From the NCBI GenBank assembly GCA_025360125.1, contig JANYCU010000036.1, forward strand, positions 1 to 64,000: 64,000 bases of DNA, in the 5' to 3' direction. Positions 1 to 8,105 of the stretch are shown here, piece by piece. Positions within the stretch are counted from its first letter, which is position 1, and each line of letters starts with the position of its first letter. The notes under the pieces were generated by a model. The model saw only the letters and a program-made list of their open reading frames with translations. It ran no database searches and had not been told where the DNA came from. The translations under genes were made by a program, and so were the position numbers. The DNA is from Armatimonadota bacterium (GTDB taxonomy: Bacteria > Armatimonadota > Fimbriimonadia > Fimbriimonadales > Fimbriimonadaceae).

Positions 1-265
1 TAGAATCCAACCCTATTGGCTTGCGACTGGCGAATCTTGGAACCCTCAACCATTCGACGAGTCGGAACTCGAAGCAGTTAGAAGGGAGATCGAGGAGCAG
101 GATGCAGTGGAGCGTTCACTAACCACGAAGCGATTTAACGAGAAAGGTCGTGAAATCCATATGGCGAAGATCGAGGACTTTCCCGCGCAACCTATTTGGA
201 CTTGCAAGAACTGTAAGTTCCGCTCGATTTGCCCCGAGGGAAAGGCACAAGAAAAGGCAAACTAA
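1..265 (+). CDS. C-terminal end of a RecB/Cas4-like PD-(D/E)XK nuclease (partial)
   Basis: The reading frame is open from the window edge (codons start at base 2) to TAA at 263-265, so only the last 87 residues are visible. The tail contains TCKNCKFRSICPEG, a C-x2-C-x5-C cluster. Such a C-terminal cysteine cluster is typical of RecB-family and Cas4-like exonucleases, where it helps bind a 4Fe-4S cluster. The catalytic PD-(D/E)XK core and the first cluster cysteine would lie upstream of the window. The frame closes just before a strong terminator, so this is the last gene of its transcript. Function is inferred from the cysteine spacing alone; another Fe-S protein cannot be excluded. Confidence 0.6.
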   Translation, partial: RIQPYWLATGESWNPQPFDESELEAVRREIEEQDAVERSLTTKRFNEKGREIHMAKIEDFPAQPIWTCKNCKFRSICPEGKAQEKAN

Positions 266-267
266 AC

Positions 268-318
268 AACTAAAAACAGGCCGCAAGAAAAGGAAGGGCT
301 GGCGGCCTGTTTTTAGTT
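268..318 (+). terminator. Rho-independent terminator after the RecB-like gene
   Basis: A perfect 17-bp inverted repeat joins AACTAAAAACAGGCCGC (268-284) to its complement (302-318), with a 17-nt loop. The GC-rich core GGCCGC/GCGGCC is bounded by A-rich and T-rich arms, so the hairpin could end transcription in either direction. It starts 3 bp after the TAA of the upstream gene. Confidence 0.85.
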
Positions 319-439
319 TTGTAAAAGGACTGCATACCCAGAATTTTTAATTGGAAATGGACTGATGCAGCGGACCCTGAATCATTGCTGTATGACGAAC
401 CTATAGTAACCACTATGACCGTTTACATAAATTAAATAG

Positions 440-1426
440 ATGATTACTGTTCTCGTTGCCCAACAATTGCTTGCTCAGTCATTTCTCGGAGGATCTGGGC
501 AAGACTTAGCCAGATTCTATCTTCTCTCTGCAAAGAGAAGTGTCGTATGTTCGGATCGAGTGTTCAAAACTTTTGGACCTAACAGGTTTTTTTTGAACTC
601 AGAAGATAACTTAATATATCCAGACGGCTCCTTATTTTCCATTCTTCACAATGCCCCTATTCAAAAGATTGAGATACCGTCCAGCGGGCAAATCAGGACC
701 CGACAATTTCCAAATGTAGATAGTATCATTTCGACAATACTTCCATTAACAGTGGCTGGTATTGTTACGGTTGATTCCGAAACTCAGTTGAAGGAAAAAA
801 CGACGAATCCTTCGAATTTTAGCCTTACTCCTTCTGGTCCGACGAAAGCTCTTATTGGAAAAGGGTCTGACTCAATTAGCGACCTAGTCAATGTAGGCTT
901 GAGCAAGCCGTTAATATATCCCGCTCTGCTAGGAAATATTTGGTTCTCTTGCTCGATGGTCCAGGCAAGCGAAATTGATTTCTTAAATGCTGTAGCTCAG
1001 ATTGCTGATTGTAAGCTTGTTGACAAGAAAGATGAGTACGAATTTGTACCTGATTTGGAAAGGCTTAGATTAAGGCTCTTGAATTCATATCACGCATATG
1101 GTGATACCAGTGACACCTACGAGGGGTTTCATCAGAAGGCTCTAACGAGGGCTTATGAGATTGCGGCGCCGGAAATTCTAGCGGAAACGATCTCGAATAC
1201 AAAAATGTCGAAGATAATGCCAATGCCCGATGATAGAGTACTGAAGTCATTGTGCCTGAATCTCAAAAGTGCAGCCGTAAAGACTTATTCGAAAAGCGAT
1301 AATCCGCTTGTTCGCGCACTAGCGGAGGGCGTTTCCGAGGAGGGCAGGATGTCGTTGGGATACTCATATGGGTTTGGCTTCTTTGTGGCGGTTCCGCTGA
1401 AAAATGGCCGTTTATGGTTCATCTAG
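440..1426 (+). CDS. Hypothetical secreted protein
   Basis: A 328-residue protein of unrecognised family. The short hydrophobic N-terminus (MITVLVAQQLLAQSF) could be a signal peptide, which would make it exported. The middle is rich in Ser, Thr and Pro. The C-terminal half is predicted helical with several charged stretches and ends in a hydrophobic segment with GYSYGFGFFVAV. No catalytic motif is visible. The start follows the hairpin terminator by about 120 bp. No Shine-Dalgarno is seen, but TAAATT lies at 428-433, 6 nt before ATG, the spacing also seen at other genes in this window. The frame is long and its codon use is like its neighbours, so it is probably real. Confidence 0.6.
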   Translation: MITVLVAQQLLAQSFLGGSGQDLARFYLLSAKRSVVCSDRVFKTFGPNRFFLNSEDNLIYPDGSLFSILHNAPIQKIEIPSSGQIRTRQFPNVDSIISTILPLTVAGIVTVDSETQLKEKTTNPSNFSLTPSGPTKALIGKGSDSISDLVNVGLSKPLIYPALLGNIWFSCSMVQASEIDFLNAVAQIADCKLVDKKDEYEFVPDLERLRLRLLNSYHAYGDTSDTYEGFHQKALTRAYEIAAPEILAETISNTKMSKIMPMPDDRVLKSLCLNLKSAAVKTYSKSDNPLVRALAEGVSEEGRMSLGYSYGFGFFVAVPLKNGRLWFI

Positions 1427-1501
1427 CAATTTCTTGGAAAGATCATTCCGGCAAAGCATTCGAATTTCTTGCGCTGAAAAATGAGTGAATAATAGTATCA
1501 G

Positions 1502-2212
1502 ATGTTCGTTCCCAACTACGTTCCTGAGCCAGAGCAGATTCCGGGCAACGTCACGAAAGAACCGTATGCTCTGCGCTTGACTTATATTCGGCACGTATTA
1601 AGCCGATATTTGGGTTCGGTTGGAATCGTCGTGGGACTTGGCATGCTTTTGCCGAGAGATCTTCCCTTGGTGCCGTGTACCATCGCAATGCTCATCTGCT
1701 TGTTTTTAGTGAGCGGGATTCGGAGCATCTTGAGAGGCACCGAAATGGAACCCAAACTGACCGCCTATTCTTTGCCAATCGTCCTTTTCGCTTTAGGGGC
1801 CGCGACGAGGTCATGGACAGCCAACGGATTTCCTGCGTGGTCGATTCTCGCGGGGATCGCATGTTTTGGACTCTATGCAGCATTTTGCGGTCGAGACTTT
1901 AGTTTTGTAGGCGGTTTTACGTTGGCTCTCATTGTTTCTAGTGTCATCATCGCCTTCGTCATGGTTGAAGAAGGCATGCCATCTGCGAGCAGCTCGCAGG
2001 CCCTCATTTGGAATGCGGTTGGGCTTTTTTACTTGGTCTATGACTTCGCGGCTTTACTTTCGAGACGAAAGTCGACAGAAACTTGGGCGGCAGTTGTGGA
2101 CCTGTATCGCGACGTTTTTAACTTTTTGGGCTATTTCCCAAGGGTTTTGATCCACTGGAATCGGCACCGAATTCTCAACGATCTGTCGATTGACAACCCT
2201 TTTCGCAACTAA
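1502..2212 (+). CDS. Multi-pass membrane protein, Bax-inhibitor-1-like
   Basis: A 236-residue protein with about six or seven hydrophobic segments after a 30-residue soluble N-terminus. The C-terminal part reads YLVYDFAALLSRR, then WAAVVDLYRDVFNFLGYF. This matches the shape of the Bax inhibitor-1/YbhL (TMBIM) signature, in which a YD motif is followed by an aliphatic helix with LxxDxxNxFxxLLR. TMBIM proteins are membrane calcium-leak or stress proteins. The length agrees with the family (220-240 residues). The match is by eye and limited to the C-terminus, so a general integral membrane protein is the safe call. It sits alone between two secreted-protein genes. Confidence 0.5.
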   Translation: MFVPNYVPEPEQIPGNVTKEPYALRLTYIRHVLSRYLGSVGIVVGLGMLLPRDLPLVPCTIAMLICLFLVSGIRSILRGTEMEPKLTAYSLPIVLFALGAATRSWTANGFPAWSILAGIACFGLYAAFCGRDFSFVGGFTLALIVSSVIIAFVMVEEGMPSASSSQALIWNAVGLFYLVYDFAALLSRRKSTETWAAVVDLYRDVFNFLGYFPRVLIHWNRHRILNDLSIDNPFRN

Positions 2213-2300
2213 ATCGGATACCAGATTTGTGTTTGAATAGCCTCAAATAGTAACGTCTTGACGCTCAATCCGTCATACTAAGCGATATCGGACGCGGCCC

Positions 2301-3980
2301 ATGAACGCACTTTCACTTCTAACTGTATTTTTCTCTTTGCATAGCGCTGGTTCCCAAAAGAATCTCAGCCTTGACGTATACCGGGTTACAGGAAGTAATC
2401 GGGTCCAGGTTAAAAACGGAGACAGCCTTACTGGTGAAATTCAATTTAAGGCAGTTGTTCAATCTGACCACCCGGTTCAAGCCGTTGAATTTTATGTCGG
2501 CAGTGACCTCCGTGAAACGGACGGAAGTACTCCATACGAATTTAAGCTCGATACCTTGTCTGAGCCAGATGGCGAGATCAAACTTAGATTCAAAGGATTT
2601 ACCACTGAAGGCCAAAATATCGAAAAATCGTTTACTTTAGTCATTGACAATGGCGTCAGCAAAGGCGCTGATTTCCATATTTCAAAAGGCAATGGTTATA
2701 TGACCGAAGGCAAATACGACGATGCCATCAACGAAGGTCGAATCGCGCAAAAGGCCGATAAGGTTTCACTTGGAGCCAGAATTTTGCTTGCAAAGGCAAA
2801 TTTTGCCAAAGGGCTGTATGACAAGGCTCAAAAATTTGCTGAGGACGCGCTTGAAATAGACAAGAACAGCCGAGCCGCTAAGGAAGTTATGATTTCGCTG
2901 AAGGTTGCCCAGGCTTTTAACGCTGTCTCCCGATCCACAACTGACCGAAAGGAAATCATCAGTTCAATCAAGCAGGGCCTCAGTCAAGCGATTAAGTACC
3001 AAGTAACTTTGCTTAACGAGGAAGTTGATAAGATTTCTGACAAATCCTCATTAGAGTATCTAGACGCGGCTATTCGGGCTCGACGCTATTCACTAGTTGT
3101 CGACTCACTGGCTGGACCACTCAAATCAAATTTCAAGAACAATGATTTGAATAATCGCTTGGCCTTCGCCTACCTCATGACCAATCAAATTGGGGGTGCC
3201 GAAGAGATCATGAAAAATGTCAAGAAATTTGGCGAAGTTGATGGCTATGGGTTTGCCTTGAATTCAATTATTGCTACCGAGCGAGGGGCCGACACGGTAG
3301 CCGACGACATGATCAAAGAAGCATTGTTGAACGTTCCGGACAGTTTGGGCCTCAAAACGGCTCAAGCGTTCATCGCCTTGAAGCGAAATAGTCCACGGTC
3401 GTTGGCTGATGCGGCGAATGCTTTGCTGAAAGACAATGAATATCGTTCAGAGTCGTACTACTTTGCGGCGGCCCTAAGCAACCGACTGAAGCGAATTGAA
3501 CTCGGTCGAAAGTACTTTGAGCGAGCTTTGAAAGCAGATGCGGCTGACCACGATATGTACGTGGAGCAAGGAAATGAGGCGATCTCCCTCGGTTTAATGG
3601 GAGGGGTTACCCCAACGGATAAGGACTTCCAACTTGAATATGCACGGGCAATGTTTGAACTCGCACTCATGTGCCGAGACAATAGCGCTCAGGCCCTAGC
3701 GGGGATTTCAATCTCAGCTATGTATCAAAAGAAGTCAACTGAAGCGCTCACCTACGCCGAAGCCGCGACCAAAGCTGGTCCAACTTACGCTGCAGGATGG
3801 TACACGTACGCTGCGGCTCTTAGCTATAAAAAGCTTGACGCTCGAGCAGCCTTTGCCAAGGCTCAGGAACTTGATCCTCGAAACTTGCGTGGGCGAGCAA
3901 TGCCGAATTCAGACCTCGTATTCAATTACTACAACACGACTGGTCGAACTCCGGTCGTATCGCCTCCTTCACGAGGCTGA
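2301..3980 (+). CDS. Secreted TPR-repeat protein with N-terminal Ig-like domain
   Basis: A 559-residue protein. Residues 1-19 form a signal peptide. Residues about 30-115 look like a beta-sandwich of the Ig type, with the pattern VEFYVGSDLRETDGSTPYEF common in carbohydrate-associated and adhesion proteins. From about residue 125 to the end the sequence is alpha-helical with tetratricopeptide repeats, for example the pairs around ILLAKANFAKGLYDKAQKFAEDAL and KSTEALTYAEAATKAG. TPR domains are protein-binding scaffolds, so a periplasmic or surface scaffolding role is inferred. A weak hairpin and a tRNA gene follow. No partner can be named from the context. Confidence 0.7.
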   Translation: MNALSLLTVFFSLHSAGSQKNLSLDVYRVTGSNRVQVKNGDSLTGEIQFKAVVQSDHPVQAVEFYVGSDLRETDGSTPYEFKLDTLSEPDGEIKLRFKGFTTEGQNIEKSFTLVIDNGVSKGADFHISKGNGYMTEGKYDDAINEGRIAQKADKVSLGARILLAKANFAKGLYDKAQKFAEDALEIDKNSRAAKEVMISLKVAQAFNAVSRSTTDRKEIISSIKQGLSQAIKYQVTLLNEEVDKISDKSSLEYLDAAIRARRYSLVVDSLAGPLKSNFKNNDLNNRLAFAYLMTNQIGGAEEIMKNVKKFGEVDGYGFALNSIIATERGADTVADDMIKEALLNVPDSLGLKTAQAFIALKRNSPRSLADAANALLKDNEYRSESYYFAAALSNRLKRIELGRKYFERALKADAADHDMYVEQGNEAISLGLMGGVTPTDKDFQLEYARAMFELALMCRDNSAQALAGISISAMYQKKSTEALTYAEAATKAGPTYAAGWYTYAAALSYKKLDARAAFAKAQELDPRNLRGRAMPNSDLVFNYYNTTGRTPVVSPPSRG

Positions 3981-3990
3981 TCTAGATTCT

Positions 3991-4016
3991 CAGGCCAAGG
4001 AAATCTCTTTGGCCTG
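3991..4016 (+). terminator. Possible weak terminator hairpin
   Basis: CAGGCCAA (3991-3998) pairs perfectly with TTGGCCTG (4009-4016) across a 10-nt loop, 10 bp after the TPR gene stop and 20 bp before the tRNA. There is no real T-tract behind it, so it may be only a weak terminator or a processing site. Confidence 0.35.
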
Positions 4017-4036
4017 GGTATCATTCTAAGTTCAGT

Positions 4037-4112
4037 CGGGGCGTAGCGCAGTTGGTAGCGCGTTTGCATGGGGTGCAAAAGGTCGCACGTTCGAATCGTG
4101 TCGCTCCGACCA
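4037..4112 (+). tRNA. tRNA-Pro (anticodon GGG)
   Basis: A 76-nt cloverleaf can be folded. The acceptor CGGGGCG pairs with CGCTCCG (one G-T pair), the D stem is GCGC/GCGC around AGTTGGTA, the anticodon stem is TTTGC/GCAAA with loop ATGGGGT (anticodon GGG), and the T arm has loop TTCGAAT. The discriminator base is A, and CCA is encoded (4110-4112). It would read CCC and CCU. It lies 13 bp before the next coding sequence. Confidence 0.95.
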
Positions 4113-4125
4113 ATCTCCTTCTCTC

Positions 4126-4734
4126 ATGAAAGTCGTCTTCGATGTCGGAAAGGTGTTGGCTCATGCCCATATGCAGTGGAAGAATGCGCTCGCGGCCAGC
4201 GGGCTTAACCACAACGACTCTCCTTTGCTCGAAAAGTATCTTTACGATTTGCCTCAGTACTTGCCCTACGAAGGTGGACAGATTTCTGAAGATACCTACC
4301 TCTCAGCTTTGGCTAAGGAATTCGGTCTGAAAGATACAGCGGCGGCCCTTCACTTGCACCGAAGTATTATTGGCGACGAGTATCCCGGCGTCGCGGATGT
4401 CATTCGAGAGCTAAGCGCCAAGGGAATTGAGACCGCGACCCTCAGCAATAACAACCCGATCCATTGGGCTTGGTTTACCGAGTCAGGGAAGTATCCAGCG
4501 ATCGAGGCGATCCAGTATCTTGTCGCCAGTTTTCAGTTGGGCCATTTCAAGCCCGAGCCTGCCATTTACACCGCTTTTTGCGATCGCTTGGGTTGGGAAG
4601 CGTCCAACCTCGTTTTCCTTGATGATTCCGAAGTAAATGTAATTGCGGCGAGGGAAGCTGGTTGGCAGGCGTTTGTCATCACCGAGGATGAGCCGAAAGC
4701 CGATCAGATTAGGCGAATTTTGAACCTTTATTGA
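4126..4734 (+). CDS. HAD-superfamily hydrolase, YihX-like
   Basis: A 202-residue haloacid-dehalogenase-type phosphatase. Motif I is FDVGKVL (residues 5-11), where the second Asp of the usual DxD is Gly, as in the YihX-like branch of subfamily IA. Motif II is LSNNN near residue 106, motif III is the Lys of GHFKPEP near residue 144, and motif IV is FLDDSEVN near residue 165. A helical cap lies between motifs I and II. YihX of E. coli dephosphorylates glucose-1-phosphate; the substrate here is unknown. The gene follows tRNA-Pro by 13 bp and overlaps the end of the convergent wecB by 26 bp. Confidence 0.8.
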   Translation: MKVVFDVGKVLAHAHMQWKNALAASGLNHNDSPLLEKYLYDLPQYLPYEGGQISEDTYLSALAKEFGLKDTAAALHLHRSIIGDEYPGVADVIRELSAKGIETATLSNNNPIHWAWFTESGKYPAIEAIQYLVASFQLGHFKPEPAIYTAFCDRLGWEASNLVFLDDSEVNVIAAREAGWQAFVITEDEPKADQIRRILNLY

Positions 4735-5830
4735 GGAGCAAAGCTCGAACTGCGTCGGCAATCTGAACCGAAGCCTTCCCGTCCCCGTAAGGGTTCGTTG
4801 ACTTAGCCATGGAATCATAATAGGCTTGGTCGGAAAATAGCTTTCGTCCGAATTCTAAGACAGCGACTGGATCGGTGCCGATAAGGCGGGCACATCCGGC
4901 GGTCACGCCTTCTGGTCGTTCGGTTGTTTCTCGCAAGACTAGCAGTGGCTTACCAAAGCTCGGCGCTTCTTCTTGCACTCCACCCGAATCGGTGAGAATA
5001 AAGTGCGACCGCTCCATCAGCTTCACAAATTGTTCGTACTGTGGGGGTTCGATCAGGTCGATGCGCGGGTGCCCGCCCAGGGCTTCGGTTAGCACTGATC
5101 TTACATCGGGATTTTTGTGCATGGCGACGACCAAATGAGAATCAGGATGCTCATCAATGAGTTTTCTTGCCGCATTCGCTACTCCAGCCATCGGCTCGCC
5201 CCAATTTTCACGTCGATGCATGGTCATGAGGATCAATCGTCCATTGAAGTCGGGATACCAGGTTTGAGGCAAGAGTTTTGCAACCTGCATGACTGCGTCT
5301 ATTCCGGTGTTACCCGTAATGAAAATATCTTCCGGTTTGACGCCTTCGTCGCGAAGGTTCTGTGCGGCGAGCTTGGTGGGAGCGTAGTGTTGCCTTGTTA
5401 CGAGCCGGGTCGCTTGACGGTTAAATTCTTCGGGGAATGGGTTATGGATGTTGTGGGTTCGTAGTCCGGCTTCGACATGGCCGAACGGTATTTGTCGGTA
5501 GAACGCAACTAAACTCGCGATGAACGTTGTTGTGGTGTCGCCTTGAGCAATGACGAAATCGGGCTGAGATTCAGCGAAAGCACCATCGAGGGCCAGGATC
5601 ATGCGGGATGACATTTCCGCCAGGCTTTGTCCATGCTTCATCAGGCCAAGATCGATATCTGGCTGGATTCTGAAAGTCTCAAAAACCTGGTCGAGCATTT
5701 CACGGTGTTGTCCGGTTGAAATGAGAACGGTTTTGATGTCCGATTTTTCACGCAAAGCTTGCACGACTGGCATTGACTTGATGCAATCCGGGCGAGTTCC
5801 AACGATAACGGCAACAGTCTTTTTAGGCAT
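4709..5830 (-). CDS. wecB: UDP-N-acetylglucosamine 2-epimerase (non-hydrolysing)
   Basis: A 373-residue enzyme of the expected family length. It interconverts UDP-GlcNAc and UDP-ManNAc in the cytoplasm, feeding cell-surface polysaccharide synthesis. Family motifs are clear: GTRPDCIKSMPVV at residues 11-23, GQHREMLDQV near 41, QGDTTTTF near 95, HVEAGLRTHN near 118, MHRRENWG near 204 and TDSGGVQEEAPSFGKP near 279-294. The gene is last in an eight-gene minus-strand operon. Its start overlaps the end of gmhA by 8 bp. The neighbouring heptose genes support a role in an LPS-like or other surface glycan. Confidence 0.93.
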   Translation of the reverse strand: MPKKTVAVIVGTRPDCIKSMPVVQALREKSDIKTVLISTGQHREMLDQVFETFRIQPDIDLGLMKHGQSLAEMSSRMILALDGAFAESQPDFVIAQGDTTTTFIASLVAFYRQIPFGHVEAGLRTHNIHNPFPEEFNRQATRLVTRQHYAPTKLAAQNLRDEGVKPEDIFITGNTGIDAVMQVAKLLPQTWYPDFNGRLILMTMHRRENWGEPMAGVANAARKLIDEHPDSHLVVAMHKNPDVRSVLTEALGGHPRIDLIEPPQYEQFVKLMERSHFILTDSGGVQEEAPSFGKPLLVLRETTERPEGVTAGCARLIGTDPVAVLEFGRKLFSDQAYYDSMAKSTNPYGDGKASVQIADAVRALLLNKGSKFA

Positions 5831-6440
5831 TTCTCTGTTCAGCTTCCGCCAATTCCGGGTTCAACATTCGCTCAACTATGTGGCAATAAATGTGATAGAG
5901 GGCGAGATGCGATTCTTGGACGTGCATCGTTTGACTGCTGGGGACGACGATCGCTATGTCGGCAAGCTCGGCCATTTTTCCGCCTGTTCCGCCAAGGAGG
6001 CCAATGGTGGTCATTCCGAGAGATTTTGCGGTCTCCATAGCCCGGATGCAGTTCTTTGATCCGCCGCTCGTGCTGATCGAAAGCAAGATGTCGCCTTTCG
6101 CGCCGAAAGCTTCGACTTGGCGAGAGTAAATTTCGTCGAACCCATAGTCGTTGGCGCGTGAGGTGATAGTAGATGTATCGGTGGTGAGGGCGATTGCGGG
6201 CAATGCCTTACGCTCAAACTTAGTCGAGAGGGTTGAAATGAATTCGGCGGCCAGGTGCTGGGCGTCGGCAGCGCTGCCTCCGTTTCCGCAGATCAACAAT
6301 TTGTTTCCGTTAGCGAAGCATTTTGCTGTCGCATCACAGGTGGCCATCAGGTCGGGGAGGCAAGTATCGATGACCGCTACCTTCACTTTGATGCTTTCGC
6401 GGAGGTGCGAGGTGGCGGTAGAAATCCAGTCGTTTGGCAT
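5823..6440 (-). CDS. gmhA: Phosphoheptose isomerase
   Basis: A 205-residue SIS-domain enzyme that converts sedoheptulose 7-phosphate to D-glycero-D-manno-heptose 7-phosphate, the first step of ADP-heptose synthesis. Diagnostic segments are CGNGGSAADAQHLAAEF (including zinc-ligand His and substrate-binding residues), SISTSGGSKN, and the late QESHLALYHIYCHIVE helix with the second metal-ligand His. The ATG at 6440 is preferred over an in-frame TTG at 6443. It lies between gmhB and wecB with almost no spacing. The heptose pathway implies an outer membrane with LPS-like material, or protein heptosylation. Confidence 0.93.
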   Translation of the reverse strand: MPNDWISTATSHLRESIKVKVAVIDTCLPDLMATCDATAKCFANGNKLLICGNGGSAADAQHLAAEFISTLSTKFERKALPAIALTTDTSTITSRANDYGFDEIYSRQVEAFGAKGDILLSISTSGGSKNCIRAMETAKSLGMTTIGLLGGTGGKMAELADIAIVVPSSQTMHVQESHLALYHIYCHIVERMLNPELAEAEQRNA

Positions 6441-6445
6441 CAAAT

Positions 6446-6988
6446 CTATCCCGGGAACTGTTCAAGTATGGCAGAAAGGTCGGCGAGGCTGTCGATTACG
6501 AAATCGGGTTCACAATCCTTTTGGGATTCATGCTTGGCTCCGTAGCCAGTTCGGACGAGAACTGTTCTCGCGCCGACGGCTTTGCCCAGGTCGATATCGG
6601 CGGGTTTGTCACCAATGACCACGCTTGCCGAAAGGTCGATATCGAAGTCTTTTGCGGCGTCGGTTGCCATCCCGGGGGCGGGCTTTCGGTGAGTCGACGG
6701 TAAATCAGGATGATCGGTGCAGAAATAGTATTCGTCAATCGAGGCGCCTTTGGCGTTGAGAAGAGATTCAACGCGTTCGTTGACAGCGATAACCGCCGCT
6801 TCGTCGAAGAAACCTCGGCCGACTCCGGCCTGATTGGAGATACAAACGATGCCCCAACCCGCATTTCTTGCTTCGGCTAGAGCTTGGGCTACACGGGGAA
6901 TCAATTCAACCTCGGCCGGGTCGTGAAGGTAGTTTTTCTCGACGATAAGAGTTCCATCTCGATCGACCAGCAGGAATGGCTTTGGCAT
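6446..6988 (-). CDS. gmhB: D,D-heptose 1,7-bisphosphate phosphatase
   Basis: A 180-residue HAD phosphatase that removes the 7-phosphate from heptose bisphosphate in ADP-heptose synthesis. Motif I is VDRDGTLI (residues 8-15), motif II is CISNQAGVGRG near 49-59, motif III contains the Lys of RKPAPGM near 104, and motif IV is VIGDKPADIDLGKA near 127-140. The family's zinc loop (C-x-H and C-x-C) is reduced here to CTDHPDLPSTHRKP, so zinc binding may be lost or altered. HisB-type histidinol phosphatase is the main alternative, but the adjacency to gmhA favours GmhB. It is 1 bp downstream of deoB. Confidence 0.9.
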   Translation of the reverse strand: MPKPFLLVDRDGTLIVEKNYLHDPAEVELIPRVAQALAEARNAGWGIVCISNQAGVGRGFFDEAAVIAVNERVESLLNAKGASIDEYYFCTDHPDLPSTHRKPAPGMATDAAKDFDIDLSASVVIGDKPADIDLGKAVGARTVLVRTGYGAKHESQKDCEPDFVIDSLADLSAILEQFPG

Positions 6989-6989
6989 G

Positions 6990-8102
6990 TTATTTCACTC
7001 CAAGCCATTGTGCGACAAGTTCGCCAACATATCCAAGGTGCTTTCCGTTGGCGACTTTGACGGCGGTCGCTCCTTTTGATGCCACGGTGAGCGGACTGTA
7101 TTCGCGCGAGTGGTCGGTTGATGAACTGGTAGGGTCATTGCCATGGTCGGCAGTTAATATCAAGAGATCATCTTCGGTCATTTGATTGAGCACATTGCCA
7201 AGTACGATGTCGAATTGCTCAAGGCATTTTGCAAATCCGGTTGGGTCATTACGGTGTCCAAAAAGCATGTCGGTATCTTCAAAATTAGCGAAAATGAACC
7301 GAGCATCGGAGGCCAGGGCGACTTGAAGCATCTTTGTGTGCTCTTCATTTGACTGGGTTCGTTTGACGGCTCGGAATCCGCGCGAGTTGAACAGCTCCGG
7401 CACGACTCCAATACCGAAGACGTTTCCGATCTCATCCACTAAATTTTGGATGGGGATGACGGGGAAGTCTTTGCGCTTTTCAGTGCGATAAAACCCGGTG
7501 GAAGCTTCACCATCGAAGGGTCTGGCGATCACTCGCTGGACGTTATTTGGTTCGATGCAGACCTCTCGAGCGATTCGGCAAAAGTCATAAAGTTGTTCGA
7601 TTGGAACGACTTTCTCATGGCAGGCAATTTGAAAAACACTGTCGGCGCTGGTGTAAAGAATTGGGGAGCCTGTTCGAATGTGCTCTTCGCCTAGTTCAGC
7701 GATTATCGCGGTTCCGCTTGCTGCTTTGTTGCCGATTACTTTTCGCCCGGTTCGGGCTTCGAACTCGGCGACGAGACCAGCGGGAAACCCGCCTGGGTAT
7801 GTCGGGAAAGCCTTATGGGTGACAATTCCCATCATTTCCCAGTGCCCAGTTACCGAATCCTTTCCCATTGACTGGGGCAGAAGTCGACCGTACTGAATCT
7901 GAAATCCGTCTCGGCCCGGAGTGGCGCGGACCCCTGCTCCACCGAAAAAGCCGAGGCTGATGAGGTTTGGAGCATTAATACCATCTGCGGTGTTCCAGAC
8001 GTTGAGAAGTGTATTGTCGGTTTCGTGATCGTGAAAAAGGTTGTGGTCAGGGGTTGAGCCAGCCCCACATCCGTCGAGAACAATTACGATGGCTCGCTTC
8101 AT
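6990..8102 (-). CDS. deoB: Phosphopentomutase
   Basis: A 370-residue member of the alkaline-phosphatase superfamily that interconverts ribose (or deoxyribose) 1-phosphate and 5-phosphate in nucleoside salvage. The metal and catalytic motifs are VLDGCGAG near residue 8, the phospho-Thr region TDNTL near 28, GHWEMMG near 87, and LTADHGNDP with the later TDHSREY near 321-340. It is slightly shorter than the typical 390 residues. It lies 3 bp downstream of purK and 1 bp upstream of gmhB. The operon therefore mixes purine and pentose metabolism with surface-sugar synthesis. Confidence 0.93.
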   Translation of the reverse strand: MKRAIVIVLDGCGAGSTPDHNLFHDHETDNTLLNVWNTADGINAPNLISLGFFGGAGVRATPGRDGFQIQYGRLLPQSMGKDSVTGHWEMMGIVTHKAFPTYPGGFPAGLVAEFEARTGRKVIGNKAASGTAIIAELGEEHIRTGSPILYTSADSVFQIACHEKVVPIEQLYDFCRIAREVCIEPNNVQRVIARPFDGEASTGFYRTEKRKDFPVIPIQNLVDEIGNVFGIGVVPELFNSRGFRAVKRTQSNEEHTKMLQVALASDARFIFANFEDTDMLFGHRNDPTGFAKCLEQFDIVLGNVLNQMTEDDLLILTADHGNDPTSSSTDHSREYSPLTVASKGATAVKVANGKHLGYVGELVAQWLGVK

Positions 8103-8105
8103 TAA

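Noticed and set aside
4037-4112. tRNA gene as a phage or island attachment site
   Set aside because: No repeat of the tRNA 3' end and no integrase gene were seen downstream in the window.
6446-6988. HisB-type histidinol-phosphatase
   Set aside because: The gene is next to gmhA with the same operon order as heptose synthesis, and no histidine-pathway gene is nearby.
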